64,000 bases of DNA from Atopsyche davidsoni (lineage: Eukaryota > Arthropoda > Insecta > Trichoptera > Hydrobiosidae): NCBI GenBank assembly GCA_022113835.1, contig JAILWY010000015.1:5466001-5530000 (forward strand), read 5' to 3'. Positions 1-12,030 of this stretch are shown in pieces (position 1 is the first letter of the stretch; every line of letters begins with the position of its first letter). Both the position numbers and the translations under genes were made by a program. The notes below the pieces were generated by a model. The model had not been told where the DNA came from. It saw only the letters and a list, made by a program, of their open reading frames with translations, and did not search any database.

Positions 1-729
1 CAGCGACATTTTGAAATGAATTATTCAGAAAAATTACCGTGCTCATTAAACTTCTACAAAGAAGTATTATTTATAATAAAGTTTTATGAATACGAAAAAG
101 TCGGACATTTGTCTACTATTTCTGTTTATTATTATCAGTTTTAATTTTTCAATAAATTACTTAATATATTTAGAGAAGAGGAGGGGAAGTAATGCACAAA
201 TAATATTTAAAAATACCAATTAAAAAAATTGATAAGTAAAGGCATATTACAATATTTAATACTGCAAATCTGTAATAAGCAACGGAGATTTTTTATAAAG
301 CTGATCCTAGCTTCAGTTAAATAATAACATACACTGTATCCTCAAAAAATGCCAAGGATGTATCTAAGAGCATTAAAATATTAACTTATATGTATAATCG
401 AAATCTTTAATGTCTCAAAGCAAACTGAAAAATTTATTGCAAAATAAAATTATCAATATTTCAACAATTTCATCGATGCCGAAATAAATTTTAGAACATG
501 AAATATTTTTTTAATGGTGTATTTTTCGGTTTATTTTATTATAATCAATGGTAATATAATGTAAAAATATTTATAACTCGGTCGAATAAGTTACAAGATT
601 GACTTCTGGAGTCTGGAGGACTCGCAAAGGTTTTTTTAAGGTTTTGAATTTCCCTAGAGATTTCGCGCTATGATTGAAAACGGCCTTTTCCCCACATATA
701 CAGAATTAAATACTCAGAAAAAATAAATA
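1..729. other. AT-rich non-coding DNA
   Basis: No open reading frame with protein-like composition, no tRNA-like boxes and no long repeat were seen here. The sequence is A/T tracts with short homopolymers and is consistent with intron or intergenic DNA. Confidence 0.6.
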
Positions 730-1035
730 CTTCATGAAATTAATTCTCCCCGTTTTTTTCACTCTGTTGCTTGTGCTTTGCTGCTATTTTGTGCCCTGAG
801 TATTTGTGATGAATCGGTAATCAGTATGTGGAATGATTGTGGAGGGATTTTTTCTAGAAGTACCTTGTAGAGGAGGATTTTTTTTCAGTATCAGATCTAC
901 ATACAAGAGCTTTATAAAGAAAGCATTGCGTAATGCTATTGGGCAGCAGAATATGCAGACTTTTCTATTGAGTATAAAACTGTAGTGTACAAGAACCTGG
1001 GGATCTACTATGCTTCAAATATTCAGTAAAATGGT
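730..1035 (+). repeat. Dispersed repeat family C, copy 1
   Basis: This segment can be aligned by eye with 63715-64000 (same strand) and with the reverse complement of 22436-22745. Shared landmarks in order are a TGCCCTGAGT-like block, GGAATGATTGTGGAGGGA, AGTACCTTGTAG, CTATTGGGCAGCAG and GCAGACTTTT, then a TATAAAACTG block. No coding potential is evident, so it is probably the non-coding end of a retroelement or a non-autonomous element. The copies are clearly diverged and carry indels, so the family is old. The class is not recognised. Confidence 0.6.
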
Positions 1036-1746
1036 CACCAACCTTAAGCACTTGGAGATAAAGTTGAAATTAATTGACTGAAAATTTTTATGCTAGTGTC
1101 GTTTTAAAATATTTTATTACATTGATTTTTATTTCAAATAAATACAGCCTCGTAAAATAATGCAAAAAGTAATTTACTAATACAATAGGCTTGACGAGTG
1201 AGGCCTCCGTGTTGCTGACAACCCTGAAAAATTATATAGCGCTGAAGTTTCAGCACCAAATATTCCATTAAAAATCGAATCCATAATCTTTTTAATTTCT
1301 TCTCGCGGTAATAAACTGAACTTTGTAAAAAAGCTGTCCAAGTCGTGTTATTGCTAACGAAAATTAGCATGAACTTTCGCCATAGACGCGCACTCCAAAG
1401 ATAAATGATTTTGCTTGAGAGTTTATGATGAAAAAAAATTCCATACCTTCAAAAATGAAGTTGAATTAAGGTTTAGTTTTATTTACGCATTTTAAATTTC
1501 AATCCAGTCTTGCAATCTATATTTATAAGTGTGAGATTTTTTAACGTAGACTATTATAAAATAATCGTACTATTTAATATAGTTTTTAGTATATTTAAAT
1601 TACTTAGTTGATTTGGTTTCTTGGGTGTTGGCCTATTTGAACTTTTTTTAAAATAAGTATTGAAGAGCTGAATGCTTCAAGCGGCTTAACACCCAAGAAA
1701 GTAAATAAACTATCATAGGTTAAGCTGAAATATTTTAAAAACTCAC
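1036..1746. other. Non-coding DNA next to candidate exon
   Basis: AT-rich sequence. A minus-strand open frame at 1134-1370 has no protein-like features. If the exon at 1747-1813 is real, this is the first part of its downstream intron on the minus strand. Confidence 0.5.
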
Positions 1747-1813
1747 TTTTGCGCATTCTGCATCAGCTGCTCGATAGCATTTTCTGAATAATCGTCTGGC
1801 TCAGCAGCGTCCT
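1747..1813 (-). CDS. Candidate 67-nt internal exon of an unidentified host gene
   Basis: On the minus strand a pyrimidine-rich stretch ending TTTTTCAG is followed by 67 open bases and a consensus donor (AAAA then GTGAGT). Read with a two-base lead-in it codes for 21 residues, starting DAAEPDD and ending QLMQNAQ. The mix is acidic and hydrophilic with an amphipathic end, unlike the lysine/isoleucine/asparagine-rich chance frames nearby. Upstream intron phase would be 1 and downstream phase 2; an AG two bases further on is an alternative acceptor (exon of 65 nt). No domain is recognised. It is the only host-exon candidate seen in 64 kb, implying very long flanking introns. A chance frame between chance splice sites remains possible. 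Confidence 0.5.
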
Positions 1814-4539
1814 CTGAAAAATAATAATATATATATTTAAAAAAATTATATATAAGCAGGAATTCTTTTAATACATTTTAATTGAAATAATAGATTAATT
1901 TAACTCTAAGTTTATTTCCTACTCTCATTTTAACCTCTTTTTAATCTCTTTTTTACAGTTTTGTCCTCTTCATAAAAGGTGGCGGCCATTTGATTTACAT
2001 TTGTTTACTTGGGAAATTGCATTTTCTACGCAGCATTTTTATAACGTTGTAACTCAAAACGCTTTCTCGATTATATCATTCCAGACAGGCGGAAAATAAC
2101 TAAATGGTGCTCAAGCAATGTTTCCAATCAATCAAACACTGAAATATATTTTCCTATTAAAATACAAGCCAAGGGGAATATCTGACAGTTTACAAAAAAA
2201 ACCATAAACGTGTACAAATACTAGAACATTATAATTATAATATATTTATTAAAAAAAACTTTTTTTTGCAAAAAAGAAGAAATACAATCAATAATTATAT
2301 TATATTTGATTTTCAGTGTTAATCAACTTTTCTTGAAATTCCTGAAAAATCCTGAAAAAATTTAAAAGATTTAGCACGCGTGTTAAACATAAATACCATC
2401 TCCAAAATAACTGGATTCAATCACACACACAACTTTTTTTACTTTGACATCATTCTTTTAACGTTGCTCTCGAGATAATGTATAAGTTGAGTATTTTCAC
2501 AAGATTCAGAGTTTTAATTTGAATTCAAGTCAAGTTGCTTAAAACGTCACTCAGAAGCGCCATTGTTTTTTAGATTTATCAAATTAATCACGTCCGCGAG
2601 AAAACTGGCCTTTGGAATCACCTTAATAATAATAAACGAGAAAACGTCAGCTCGTATCTTGCCGACTTTCACAAAGTGCTTCATTGATTCCCCAATATAA
2701 CAAAGCAAATTAGAGTAACCTAGATTAGATTTTACTATCAAAAACTGGCGTAATTCTTGAAAATAAAAAATAAAAATTAAGCCGCAAAGCTGAGCAATTA
2801 AGATGTAATTGAAGAGACGTCGATTGTTTGAGTTTTCTTATTATTAAATATCTATGAATGCATAATATATATATATATAAAACAAAGTTATATAGTACAT
2901 ATACATGGTCTAAAGTAAACCAATAGAAATATATATATATATATAAACATTTAATACAAAAAAAATTATTTGTTTATATTAACATATGGATAATTGAAAC
3001 CACTTTGAAGTATGTGATATTTTGTATATAATACTTTACGAGGATGTCTTTTAATAGTAAGTACAATACTAAAAACATATGTTATAACATTATTCATACT
3101 TTAAGTGTATTTACCAATCTCTTATAATTACTCGTGTGCTTTTTACCTGGATTAAACGTAGTACAGCTTAAGCATATTCATTGGAATATACAAGTACAGT
3201 GCTTTCGCCTCCGCCTGAATATTAAGGCTGTGCTTGGCGTATCCGTAAACTGTGAGCGTTAGACTTGGCTAATCAGTTTGTTGGAAATTATCGTCACAGT
3301 TGAGTAGTGCCCATCATTATCGACCTAGAAAATTTTACGAGGCACTCAACAATATCACTACTAGTATACAGTGTGCCCTGCGCCCTAAATTCATGTAAAA
3401 ACACACCCCGAAATATAAATATCCCACCAGTGACATAAGTGCATGAACAATTAAACAGAAAATTGATATCGTCTACAAATATCTAATCGTAAAAAAAATC
3501 ATGTCTATATTGAAAATTTGCAAAGGGCAGAATATTTTCAGGGGATATCAGTGATGTAACAAAGTTGTATAAAGTTTCGCATGTTAAAGCAGAATATATG
3601 TTTTATATTATGCTTAAAAATGTATTAGTTTATTTTAAAAACGAAACGTAGAATTATTTTTAATTAGAAAAAAATATTATGAATTTTTTTAACACTCCAA
3701 GAGATTCTAAGCTTGTCTTATCATAAAAGGGCTTAAAATTTCCTAGCACCATTTTCAGATGCTAAAAGAGTTTCTATCAAATACCAGGTTTACATTGAAG
3801 AGAATATATTATAAAAATATAATGAAGTTTTTGTATTAAATATATTTTTTTTTGTTCCACTTCACCCCAGCGGATATTCTTGTTGGATTTCTTGAAAAAA
3901 TTACAATATATACTAAACAATAAAAACAATGCTATCTTTTTAATCGAAAGAAATGCCTCTCGAGTAAGCAACTAAATAAATATACTTTTTTGTGTAACTT
4001 AATAATATTAACCCATACAGTTTTATTCACAACTAGTTCATTAAGATATATGAGAATAATTAAGGGTACTGATCTCGGAGAGGTGTGTTGGATTTAACAA
4101 TTACTTTTCAACAATCCTTGAAGGTGCTCCCAGTACCAATATCGACGTAAATTCGTCGTAATTTTCAGCAAAATACGTGACGTGAATCTTCGAAAGCAGC
4201 ATTTCTACAAAATTTTACTACCAATTATTATAAAATACAACTGCCAATCGCGATAATAAATCTCACTTTAAAATTCTACATTGGTAATAAATTTATAATT
4301 GATTAAATAATTACTCAAAAGCTGCGACGTTTTAATTTATGCAACTGCCAATCGCAGTAATAATTTCAATATAACAATTAATAAAGTCGATTAATATTAA
4401 AATATACTGCTTCCTGCAGTTAACAGTGCTTTCAGTAATACATTTACAGCTGATTGTAGCAAGCATCAAAAGGTTATGCAATTCTACGGTTTGCGCTCTC
4501 GCGTGCAAACAGGAACCGCGAAGGTAACAAATTGCAAAT
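1814..4539. other. AT-rich non-coding DNA (intron-like)
   Basis: Mostly A/T-rich sequence with short TA runs near 2865-2880 and 2930-2945. A GGTGGCGGCCATTTG motif near 1979 resembles a single PHO/YY1 site. Open frames near 2547-2741, 3777-3971 and 4332-4628 have no domain or codon signal and were judged spurious. Confidence 0.5.
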
Positions 4540-4633
4540 ATGGCGACAGTCTCGACAGCTCTGACGATGGCGAGCATGCATATAATGGCGAAAGCGACCG
4601 CACCCGGAATGGCGACCACCGGGAACAATGGCG
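4540..4633 (+). promoter_or_regulatory. Cluster of five ATGGCG (PHO/YY1-type) motifs
   Basis: ATGGCG occurs at 4540, 4567, 4585, 4609 and 4628, all on the same strand within 94 bases, mostly as ATGGCGA and in three cases preceded by AA or GA. The core matches the reverse complement of CGCCAT, the binding core of Drosophila Pleiohomeotic and vertebrate YY1. The island is GC-rich inside an AT-rich region and spacing is irregular (27, 18, 24, 19 bases), which argues against a simple tandem repeat. The motif recurrence is directly seen. A role as a Polycomb response element or enhancer is inference. Confidence 0.4.
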
Positions 4634-6731
4634 ACCTCCTGATGGAGATTATTTCAGCTTCGTTTGCTAAACGAACACAGCCGGGCGTTTTGTGTCGAAA
4701 ACAAAGTCACTCGAGATGTCATGAATTAATTGGAACTTTACATACAATTATATATAACCCTTCTGTAAATACAACCTTTTCAGCTATTCTAAGGCCTATT
4801 GTGCTAAATTTTACTCACTTACTTCGTGTTTTTCATAACAGGCATAAAATATATACTCACTTGAAAAAAGTTAAAATTACCTGTTATGTGTGAATAATAA
4901 TATGTAATATAAAGCTACATTGCTGTGTAAGGGAAGGAAGCTGCAATAGAAGATGCAAGTAGAAAAGCACGAGAAAACGTTGCCTCTATAATTGTATATA
5001 AACATCGTTTGTATAGAATTTTATAATGAGAATCTGATGAATATGTTTTGTACATACAACAATACACAATAAATACCAAAATTGAAGTTTAGATTTGGTG
5101 AACTTTTATAAAACGGGAAAGGTTTTAGCAATCCTCCCTCGTATGCCTTTTACGACCCCCGACACCTGAACATGACAGGCGGCAAGCATAAAGCGCGGAG
5201 GAGATTATCAGCAAAGCCTTCAAATTTAATTTGATTTTCAGGAACGCCTTTTCATGAAAAAATAAATGCGCGCTAGGCGACAACACGCTACATGGACGGG
5301 TAGAGAGCTAACAAAATTATAAATAACTTGCTCCTCAGTTAATATTTGAATTAAAACATATACGATTAAAACATAACATTATATTTATGAACAGTATACG
5401 TGAGCTTGGCAGTGAAGTAATAATCAAATATACTTTTGAGAGTACATCCAAGTGATTCAACAGGTAGTTATAGTATTTTGAAGCATAACAAACAAGCATT
5501 TTCAGCACTTATATAATCATTTGCTTCAAAAGGCAATCCGTTAGGATTCGTGTCAGTTTTCATTTTTCAAATGGACTGAAAGCATTTACAGCACAGTAGA
5601 AAGGCAGTGGGTCTGAGTCACAGGGCACACACCCCTAGCATCGATTTTCAATTAAAATTTCCTCAACGAAAAGCACCGGCGCCGAAAAGTTACGGACGGA
5701 CCCCAAACTTGATGCAAATTGTTTTGTAATCTAATCAATATGATGTCGGGAATTGAGCCGATAACTTCATTACTTATCGATACCACCCGTTAGCGTGCAA
5801 TCCGTTTTAATCAAAATAAATTTATTCGCGGTGCCGTTATCAGTTTTTCCACTTGCGATAAAATTAACGGAAAATAACCTAGAAATTTTGATATTACAAA
5901 AATATATCATTTCATGATGTCTCGTCATTATTCTGCAAAACTAGAAAAGCAATTTCTAGTCACCAACCTCTTCTAAGATGAGGCATTTGTAGATGAAGAT
6001 TTTTTTTATTTACAAATAAATATGAATCATTGATTAGTGACACTAAAAAATAACTAATTATCATCCGAACAAAGATTTGCCCATTATGTACTTTAGTCTC
6101 AGCGTGGTAAAATTTCAATTACTAGAATTTCTTAGTTATGAATAATTTAAATAAAATATATAATTAACTAAGTTTTCTAGTTAAAATTTCTCTGAATATT
6201 TTAAATATAAATCTGTAATCAACTTTATAATTTATAAATATTACTAAGGGCCTGCGGATAAGAAAGGCAGAGTAATTTATATAATCTGTATACATATAAC
6301 ATTAAATAAGATGGCTGTTTATATTACTTCATTCCGTCGGTGTGATTTTAATTTAATTAAATAAATATTAAACGGTTATATTCAATTTATACGAATTACA
6401 TCTGCTTTTCTGGTATTGTTTATTTACCTGCCATTATCTTGCTGAACAGTGTTCTTAGAGTTTTCCTCGTAGAACAAGTAAAAATAACATTTATACTCTC
6501 ATTCTAGATCCAGCTATACCCGCGCTAATAATTCATTAAAAAAAGTAAATAATTTAATGAATATTTATCAAATGGCAAATAAAAACAGCTAACTGTATGG
6601 AAAAATACTGATTTACTTAACAACGCAATAATCTCGTTGAAAAACTGTTTATTTTCAGAAATAAACATTGTTTCTTATTTAATAAAATGAGTCTGTGTAA
6701 AACAAAGCACATTTAAAAAAATTGAAACTGC
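4634..6731. other. Non-coding DNA
   Basis: AT-rich with moderately GC-rich patches near 5140-5220 and 5600-5710. Apart from the family C-related fragment at 5960-6010, no repeat, gene or RNA is supported. Confidence 0.5.
5960..6010 (+). repeat. Fragment related to dispersed repeat family C tail
   Basis: The stretch CACCAACCTCTTCTAAGA, then a GAGGCA block and AGATGAA, matches the reverse complement of 22443-22490. There it lies just beyond the body of family C copy 2 (GCCAACCTCCTCTTAGAAGAGGCA region). It looks like an isolated tail of the same element. Confidence 0.4.
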
Positions 6732-7112
6732 ACCAGTTAAAATAAACAACTACTATTTTTTTGCATTCAATAAAATAGATGCAATCTATTTTCAATCGTA
6801 AATTTTGCTACCGTTGAGTAAACGCAATTTAAAAAAACAACTATACATCGGTCAAAGCAAACAAAATCTCCATCTAAAAATAAACATTGCATCCTACGCC
6901 ATTCGCAGCTGCGTCCATCAAAATAAACGGAGTTCGTTTTTATAAATCAATCTTTCCTCCGTTAAAATAAACAGAGTCTATTTTAAAAAGTGAATTTCTA
7001 CAAAATATTATTTCCGCCAAACAACATCTCGTGCCGCTGAAATCGAGTCTGTTAAAATAGACGGAGTTTACTTAAAAAAAACTTTTCGTCTGTGAAAATA
7101 AACGGAGTCTAC
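6732..7112 (+). repeat. Degenerate array of GTTAAAATAAACGGAGT-type units
   Basis: The motif GTTAAAATAAACGGAGTCTA recurs in variant form near 6733, 6915, 6960, 7050 and 7090, with weaker echoes near 6850. Spacing is uneven (about 40-180 bases). Units are diverged and separated by unrelated AT-rich sequence, so this may be a decayed minisatellite or repeated binding motif. Confidence 0.4.
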
Positions 7113-7404
7113 TATTAAAAGTAAATTTTATCGCATCCGTTACTAAATAAGACGAGACTTAGTGCTTAAGCCTTCTCCCCTCTCTAACCAGGGAAGTTGC
7201 TCTCAAAGACGTTTGCAATTCGATTAACAGGCTAATTTGTTGACAGACGGCGATGACGTGCCTTTACTGGACAAACGGCAAGCACCAAGGAGCCTACGTT
7301 TTAAATGTAACGCCAAATTACCCAATTACCATCCAAATAAACGTCTCTCTATAACTAATTTAGCTCTAATGGGCGTTAAAAATAAACTGTGAAGTCATTG
7401 GAAT

Positions 7405-7555
7405 TTGGTGTGTTTTCGGTTGAAATTTTCCGACGTTTTGATCTCGGTATTGAAGCCATCTTTAGCGAAGTCTCTGACTGCCTTTATTACTGAGACTTAA
7501 TAGTCAGAACATAGTTATTATAATCTCAATGGCTACCAAAACCTACGAGCACATG
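7405..7555 (+). repeat. Dispersed repeat family D, copy 1 (SINE-tail-like)
   Basis: This resembles 8615-8765: both carry a TTGGTGT-like block, a CCGACGTTTTGATCTCGGT / CCGGTGTTTCGGTCTCGGT block followed by a short ATCTT/TTCTTCA block, and a final ATGGCTNCNAAAACNTACGAGCA block. Copy 2 is preceded by a tRNA-like head, so this is probably the body of the same SINE without its head. Confidence 0.45.
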
Positions 7556-8397
7556 TAAAGAATTATCCCATTGTTTTCCATACAATAATATATAGTGTTA
7601 TGATACTATCCCAGGTGAGTAAAAATTGTTAGTTAAGTAGACAAATTCAACCAACACATTTTATTTAAATGAAGCTGCTATTTGTTCACACTGTCAATAC
7701 TTTTAAAAATGTATACTTTTAATGAGACACTTTGTTTAAAAATGTATATATTTACATGTTTGTATGGTTTCTCTGTAGAACATAAAAAATACCCGTATTT
7801 TTTTAATGGAAATAAATTATCTGTTCATATAAAAGCACAAGAGCTTTGAAAATAACACAACACGTCACATATACACACAATGCATAAATAGTATGATAGG
7901 AGGGTGCGGCGAACAGGATGAGAAAGTTTTCAGTGGAAAAACACGAGGAATTTTCCAGATAATGTAACGAATTAGGGACTGAAAACTACTGAAAACTACT
8001 GAAAATAAAGAAGGACGTAAAAACAGCTTTAAAATAAAATAAAAAAATAATCAAATACTGCTGAATCATCGGAGGTATTAAAATGAACCTCGAATCTGAT
8101 TTTCAGTTTCCGAAATGAAAAACTGCACGTTATGAAAACAAATAGGCTCTATTTGATTTCAGCCTTAGCACTCGAGCGCATTTACGTGCTGAATACAAAA
8201 TATATCAACAAATCACACAGGGTAAAAATTATAGCATTAAAAACGGCAGTTTAAACACTTAAAAATATATCTTAAAAGTTATTTCAGGCATTATTTTATG
8301 ACTGATGCGGATTAAACGTAAAGTAAATACTATAAAGCGTTTGTAATGAACAGAAACACGCAGAGTCGCAAATTAGGGTTCTTCCCACTAAACTTGT
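7556..8397. other. AT-rich non-coding DNA
   Basis: Nothing beyond A/T tracts and a short triplicated ACTGAAAACT-like motif near 7980-8003. Confidence 0.5.
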
Positions 8398-8770
8398 TCT
8401 GATTGGCCTGTTGGCTGTTGACTGAAAACCCGCTGGTTAGATCCCCGACACGACAAGCGAATCCTTAACTTATCTTAATTGGGCCCACACTTGTTTCAAT
8501 TAGATAGACTACAAATAAAAACTGTAAATTTAAGCATTATTACATTTTTTTAACTAGTAAATAACTTAACTTGGCATAAGAAAGATCAACGATTAGAAGT
8601 AGAACCGCAGTGTTTTTTGGTGTCATGCTGCGTTTATATTAAGTTTCCGGTGTTTCGGTCTCGGTAATTCTTCAAGATGGACTCAATACTAGAACTTAAA
8701 CTAAAAACCCAGCACTAAGAATCATGCAAATATAACGATGGCTGCTAAAACGTACGAGCATATCCTTCGC
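8398..8770 (+). repeat. Probable tRNA-derived SINE (family D copy 2)
   Basis: A tRNA-like head is suggested by TTGGCCTGTTGGCTG (A-box-like) near 8403 and GGTTAGATCCCCGACA (B-box-like) near 8437. It is followed about 180 bases later by the family D body shared with 7405-7555. The B box deviates from GGTTCRANTCC, so the promoter is probably dead. The tRNA of origin is not identifiable. Confidence 0.4.
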
Positions 8771-11198
8771 AAAGTATCTCTACCAATATACCAGTTGATA
8801 GAAGTTGGAGGTCAGCTGCTGGTTTCCAAAAGCCACGACGTCCCTGAGTGACGCTATTTGCGTAATTAACGCCTCGTTAGTCAATAAGTCATCCAATTTA
8901 GCAGCACGTAGTTTATACAGCGCTAGCTGATGACGTCATTTAAATTTAGCTTTCACGGTTGCCCCCACCGTGAAATCAAAGCACCACACTCGGTGTTTGT
9001 TCTCGCGTTTCACAACAATAATCACTATTATAATCGACATCATCGCTAGGAGGATTGCTGAAAGCTCTCACAGGGCGTGAGCTCCGATCAGGACCAAAAG
9101 AAACGATGGGAATCCTTATTAGAGAGACCCGGAAGCGAGCTTCTGAAAGCCGCCTAATAGCTTGGAAAATAGGCTTTAGGATTTTCTAGGGAAAACCACA
9201 ATGCGGTATTCGCATTTAAACAATTACATACTTACGTAATATACGCCGAAGAGCATAAATATTTATTCAAAATTACTTATCGTATCTACAATAATCAAAA
9301 ATAAAAATATATAACAATAATAAATCCTAATTGGTCATTTAATAACAAAGCTTAAAATATAAAACTTATATTTTTTATATAAGGCTATGTATATCATTCA
9401 AAAATTACTGTACCATAAAAACATATGTAAACGCTTTAATGCATATTTTTGACAGTGAAAGTAATTAAATGCAAAGTGTTTCATTTTAATATTAAGTTAC
9501 ATTTCCTGCACAAATCGACAGTGAAAAATATAAAAAAATTGTTCATTTATATTAAAAATATTTCAAGAGTTTCACTCAATTAAAAAAATAATGAAATGTA
9601 GCCAAGGATATTACGTTTCGGGAGAAGGGTTTTTTGCTGAAGTCCCGGTGGATTTACTATTTGGATTTTGTTGTTATTATCAGAAAACCTATATGTTTAC
9701 GTAGGACCTGAAACAAGGCTTCTTTCTCTCTAATGTTTCTATCTCTTTTGTATTTTCTTTCTCGCATTGTACAGGATTCGCATGTATTATTGCGTCACAA
9801 CACATTATACTTTGTTACTTTACAAGAAATAAAAATGTTAATGTATAAACGTATGCAATACAAACTTTCTAAGTGTTTTAATCTTAAATGTTATATTACG
9901 TTTTTTTTTTTTTGAATGTACCATTCAGAGATACCGTAAAAATAAATACGTACACAAAACCACTTATAAAAATAAAAAACAAACCAAAGAAAATAATTTT
10001 TGTCTTCATTGTATTTGTTGATAACACAGAGTCTCATATTTTTCAGTCTGGTAAAAAAATGAATACAAGTGACACTTCATGACTGAAACACAATAAATTA
10101 CCCGTTACGGTGGTTTTCAATAAACACTGGGACCAAGAAAGGTCGCGATGCTTCTTTGTGAATGACAGACTATACAATAGAAGAAGCTGTTGTAATTTTT
10201 CTCAAGAATTTTTTTACAGATTTTAATCACACGAGTTGGTAAGTATCGCACGTATCATGTTATTAAACAAATTATTAAAATTACCATAAATGTTTAAAAT
10301 GCCTGAAATGTTCCCTACTCATCGACAGTACTATAAAATAAATCTTTGCAATACACGGACCCAATTTTCATCGATATCTCAATATTAAAACAACATGAAT
10401 TAATAATACCAACAACCCACGAGGTCTGCGTTGAAGGTAACCCAAACATGGCGAAAACACCTAAAAGACAACAGAAACCTTGGGTCTTTTATTTTTTTTA
10501 TTGTTAATAAACAACAAGGCTATTAAAATATTTATAATATTAATAGAAATTTTATATGTTTGTCTCAAAAGATTAAATATAAAAAAACTTTTAGTTTTGA
10601 TTCAGTCGTTTCATATCTGAATCAAGAACGTAAAACTTGTTAAATTCGTAATAAACCTCAAAGGATATAAAAAAATGCGGATTTATGCAATATTTATAAA
10701 TAATCATTTTATTTAAATTTTTTCAGCTTTTTTGGTTTAAATACAATCCATATCTCAATTCTAACTAGTAAGAAAAAAAAAACAAAATATTTTTATAGGT
10801 GTGCAAAAGTATAACACCCGAGAGTCAACAAATATGAAATTAATTTAGACAGACGAGAAGAGTTTTTTAAAATCGTTTCGTGTTCAATTTCAGTTGAGAA
10901 AAAAAATGTAACGCAGAGATATAAAGCAGAGATGAGATACGTCACTAAACAAGAAAACTTCCACCAACAAGTAGACAAGGCTCTCAATGAAAACAAGATA
11001 AAGCCTCCAAAAAAACAGCCCTTACTGGTGGAGGGTGTTGCGGAGTATCCATTTATCCTTCATGGCAAATATTCCCAAACTCGTTTTGTCTAAACCCTTA
11101 AAAAAAAAAAAAACAAGTATAATTCGGCTAGAAGACTGTGAAAAGAAGTTCTTCAGATTCCATTTTAAATAAATCTAACCTATTATAGATGTTGTTTA
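8771..11198. other. Non-coding DNA with one GC-richer islet
   Basis: A perfect TGACGTCA palindrome lies at 8931-8938 and a GC-richer stretch covers about 8940-9180; both could be regulatory. The rest (to 11198) is A/T-rich with poly(T) near 9900. The open frames at 9733-10082 and 10793-10996 look like chance. Confidence 0.5.
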
Positions 11199-11441
11199 AT
11201 TTTTTGGATTGGACGTCAATCAGATGCGTATTTATTACCGATTACGGGTTTATTATATTATTACTAATATGATTAGGCACATTAGTTCATACATAGAAGA
11301 TGATTTAAAGAAACTCTCAGAAAAATATCATCGTGATTTGTGTGTTACATGGCCGGTGTACTAACCCTTGTACTAACGAATCACTTTCGTTTATCGAGAA
11401 TTTTTAACAATCATACTCTACATATGAACATTGGCACATTG
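11199..11441 (-). repeat. Fold-back/SINE-like repeat family A, copy 1
   Basis: It shares with 31425-31760, in order, a TTTTTGGATTGGACGTCAATC block, ACGGGTTTATTATATTATTA, ATGATTAGGCACATTAGTTC, GATGATTTAAAGAAACTC, ATATCATCGTGATTTGTGT, a tRNA-like interior and TCGAGAATTTTTAACAATCA. Compared with copies at 30 and 31 kb, about 26 bases containing the B box are missing at about 11345, so this copy lacks an internal Pol III promoter. Confidence 0.65.
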
Positions 11442-11806
11442 TTTTTTTTCAAATGATTAGACAATGAGGTTCGTTCGCGTATATTTAAGGCCGATGATTG
11501 GGGAGTCGCAGGCGCGGCCCACAGTTTGGGAGCCGGCGGGGGCGCGCGGCCCGCTGTTTGTATGAGGAGCACATATTTGCGTTAGCGGTTTCCATGGCGA
11601 CTAACGGAATTTCGTTAGGACAACACGCCTGCCTGGACAGCCTCTACGGCGGGTGCTGGTGCCGCATTACAAAACGAACTATTCGCTATACCCTCCCACA
11701 AACAATTCGATGCTTATATATAATAGATGCTAAATTTTTTTTCTAACTCATGAAAGGTAAAGTTGTTTGTAAAGTAGAAGTTTTTTTAACTGAATTCACA
11801 TCTATA
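11442..11806. other. GC-rich islet upstream of the piggyBac insertion
   Basis: About 11500-11700 is much richer in G+C than its surroundings (CGCGGCCC, GGCGGGGGCGCGCGG). An open frame at 11498-11746 shows no recognisable domain. It could be a conserved regulatory element or a promoter-type CpG islet. No TATA box, start context or splice evidence decides this. Confidence 0.35.
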
Positions 11807-11810
11807 TTAA
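11807..11810 (+). repeat. TTAA target site duplication, left copy of piggyBac-like element
   Basis: TTAA directly precedes the terminal sequence CACTAGGTTGCCCAA. The matching TTAA is at 13933-13936. piggyBac transposases insert at and duplicate TTAA. Confidence 0.8.
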
Positions 11811-11987
11811 CACTAGGTTGCCCAAAGAAGTCATTTTGACTGCTTTTGAATTTCAATTAGAAAAAAAATTATGTATTTATAAACATAATTTCTTAAAATT
11901 TTATGACTTTTTCTAAAACATATAAATGCGTTTATTGATAATTGAATTTACCTCCACACCCTTCATTTCCGGTATATATATATGTGT

Positions 11988-12030
11988 TATACCTATATTG
12001 CCCAAAAGCAGTCATTTTGACTGCTTGGGA
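11988..12030 (+). repeat. Left subterminal inverted repeat of piggyBac-like element
   Basis: TATACCTATATTGCCCAAAA followed by GCAGTCATTTTGACTGCTT is the inverse of 13870-13909. The core AGCAGTC-ATTTT-GACTGCT is itself a hairpin. The outer copy starts at 11817 (TTGCCCAAAGAAGTCATTTT). Subterminal repeats of this kind are typical transposase-binding sites in piggyBac relatives. Confidence 0.65.

Noticed and set aside
4540..4893. 117-residue plus-strand frame starting MATVSTALTMAS
   Set aside because: The N-terminal part is created by the ATGGCGA motif cluster; the rest is typical AT-rich chance coding without splice or domain support.
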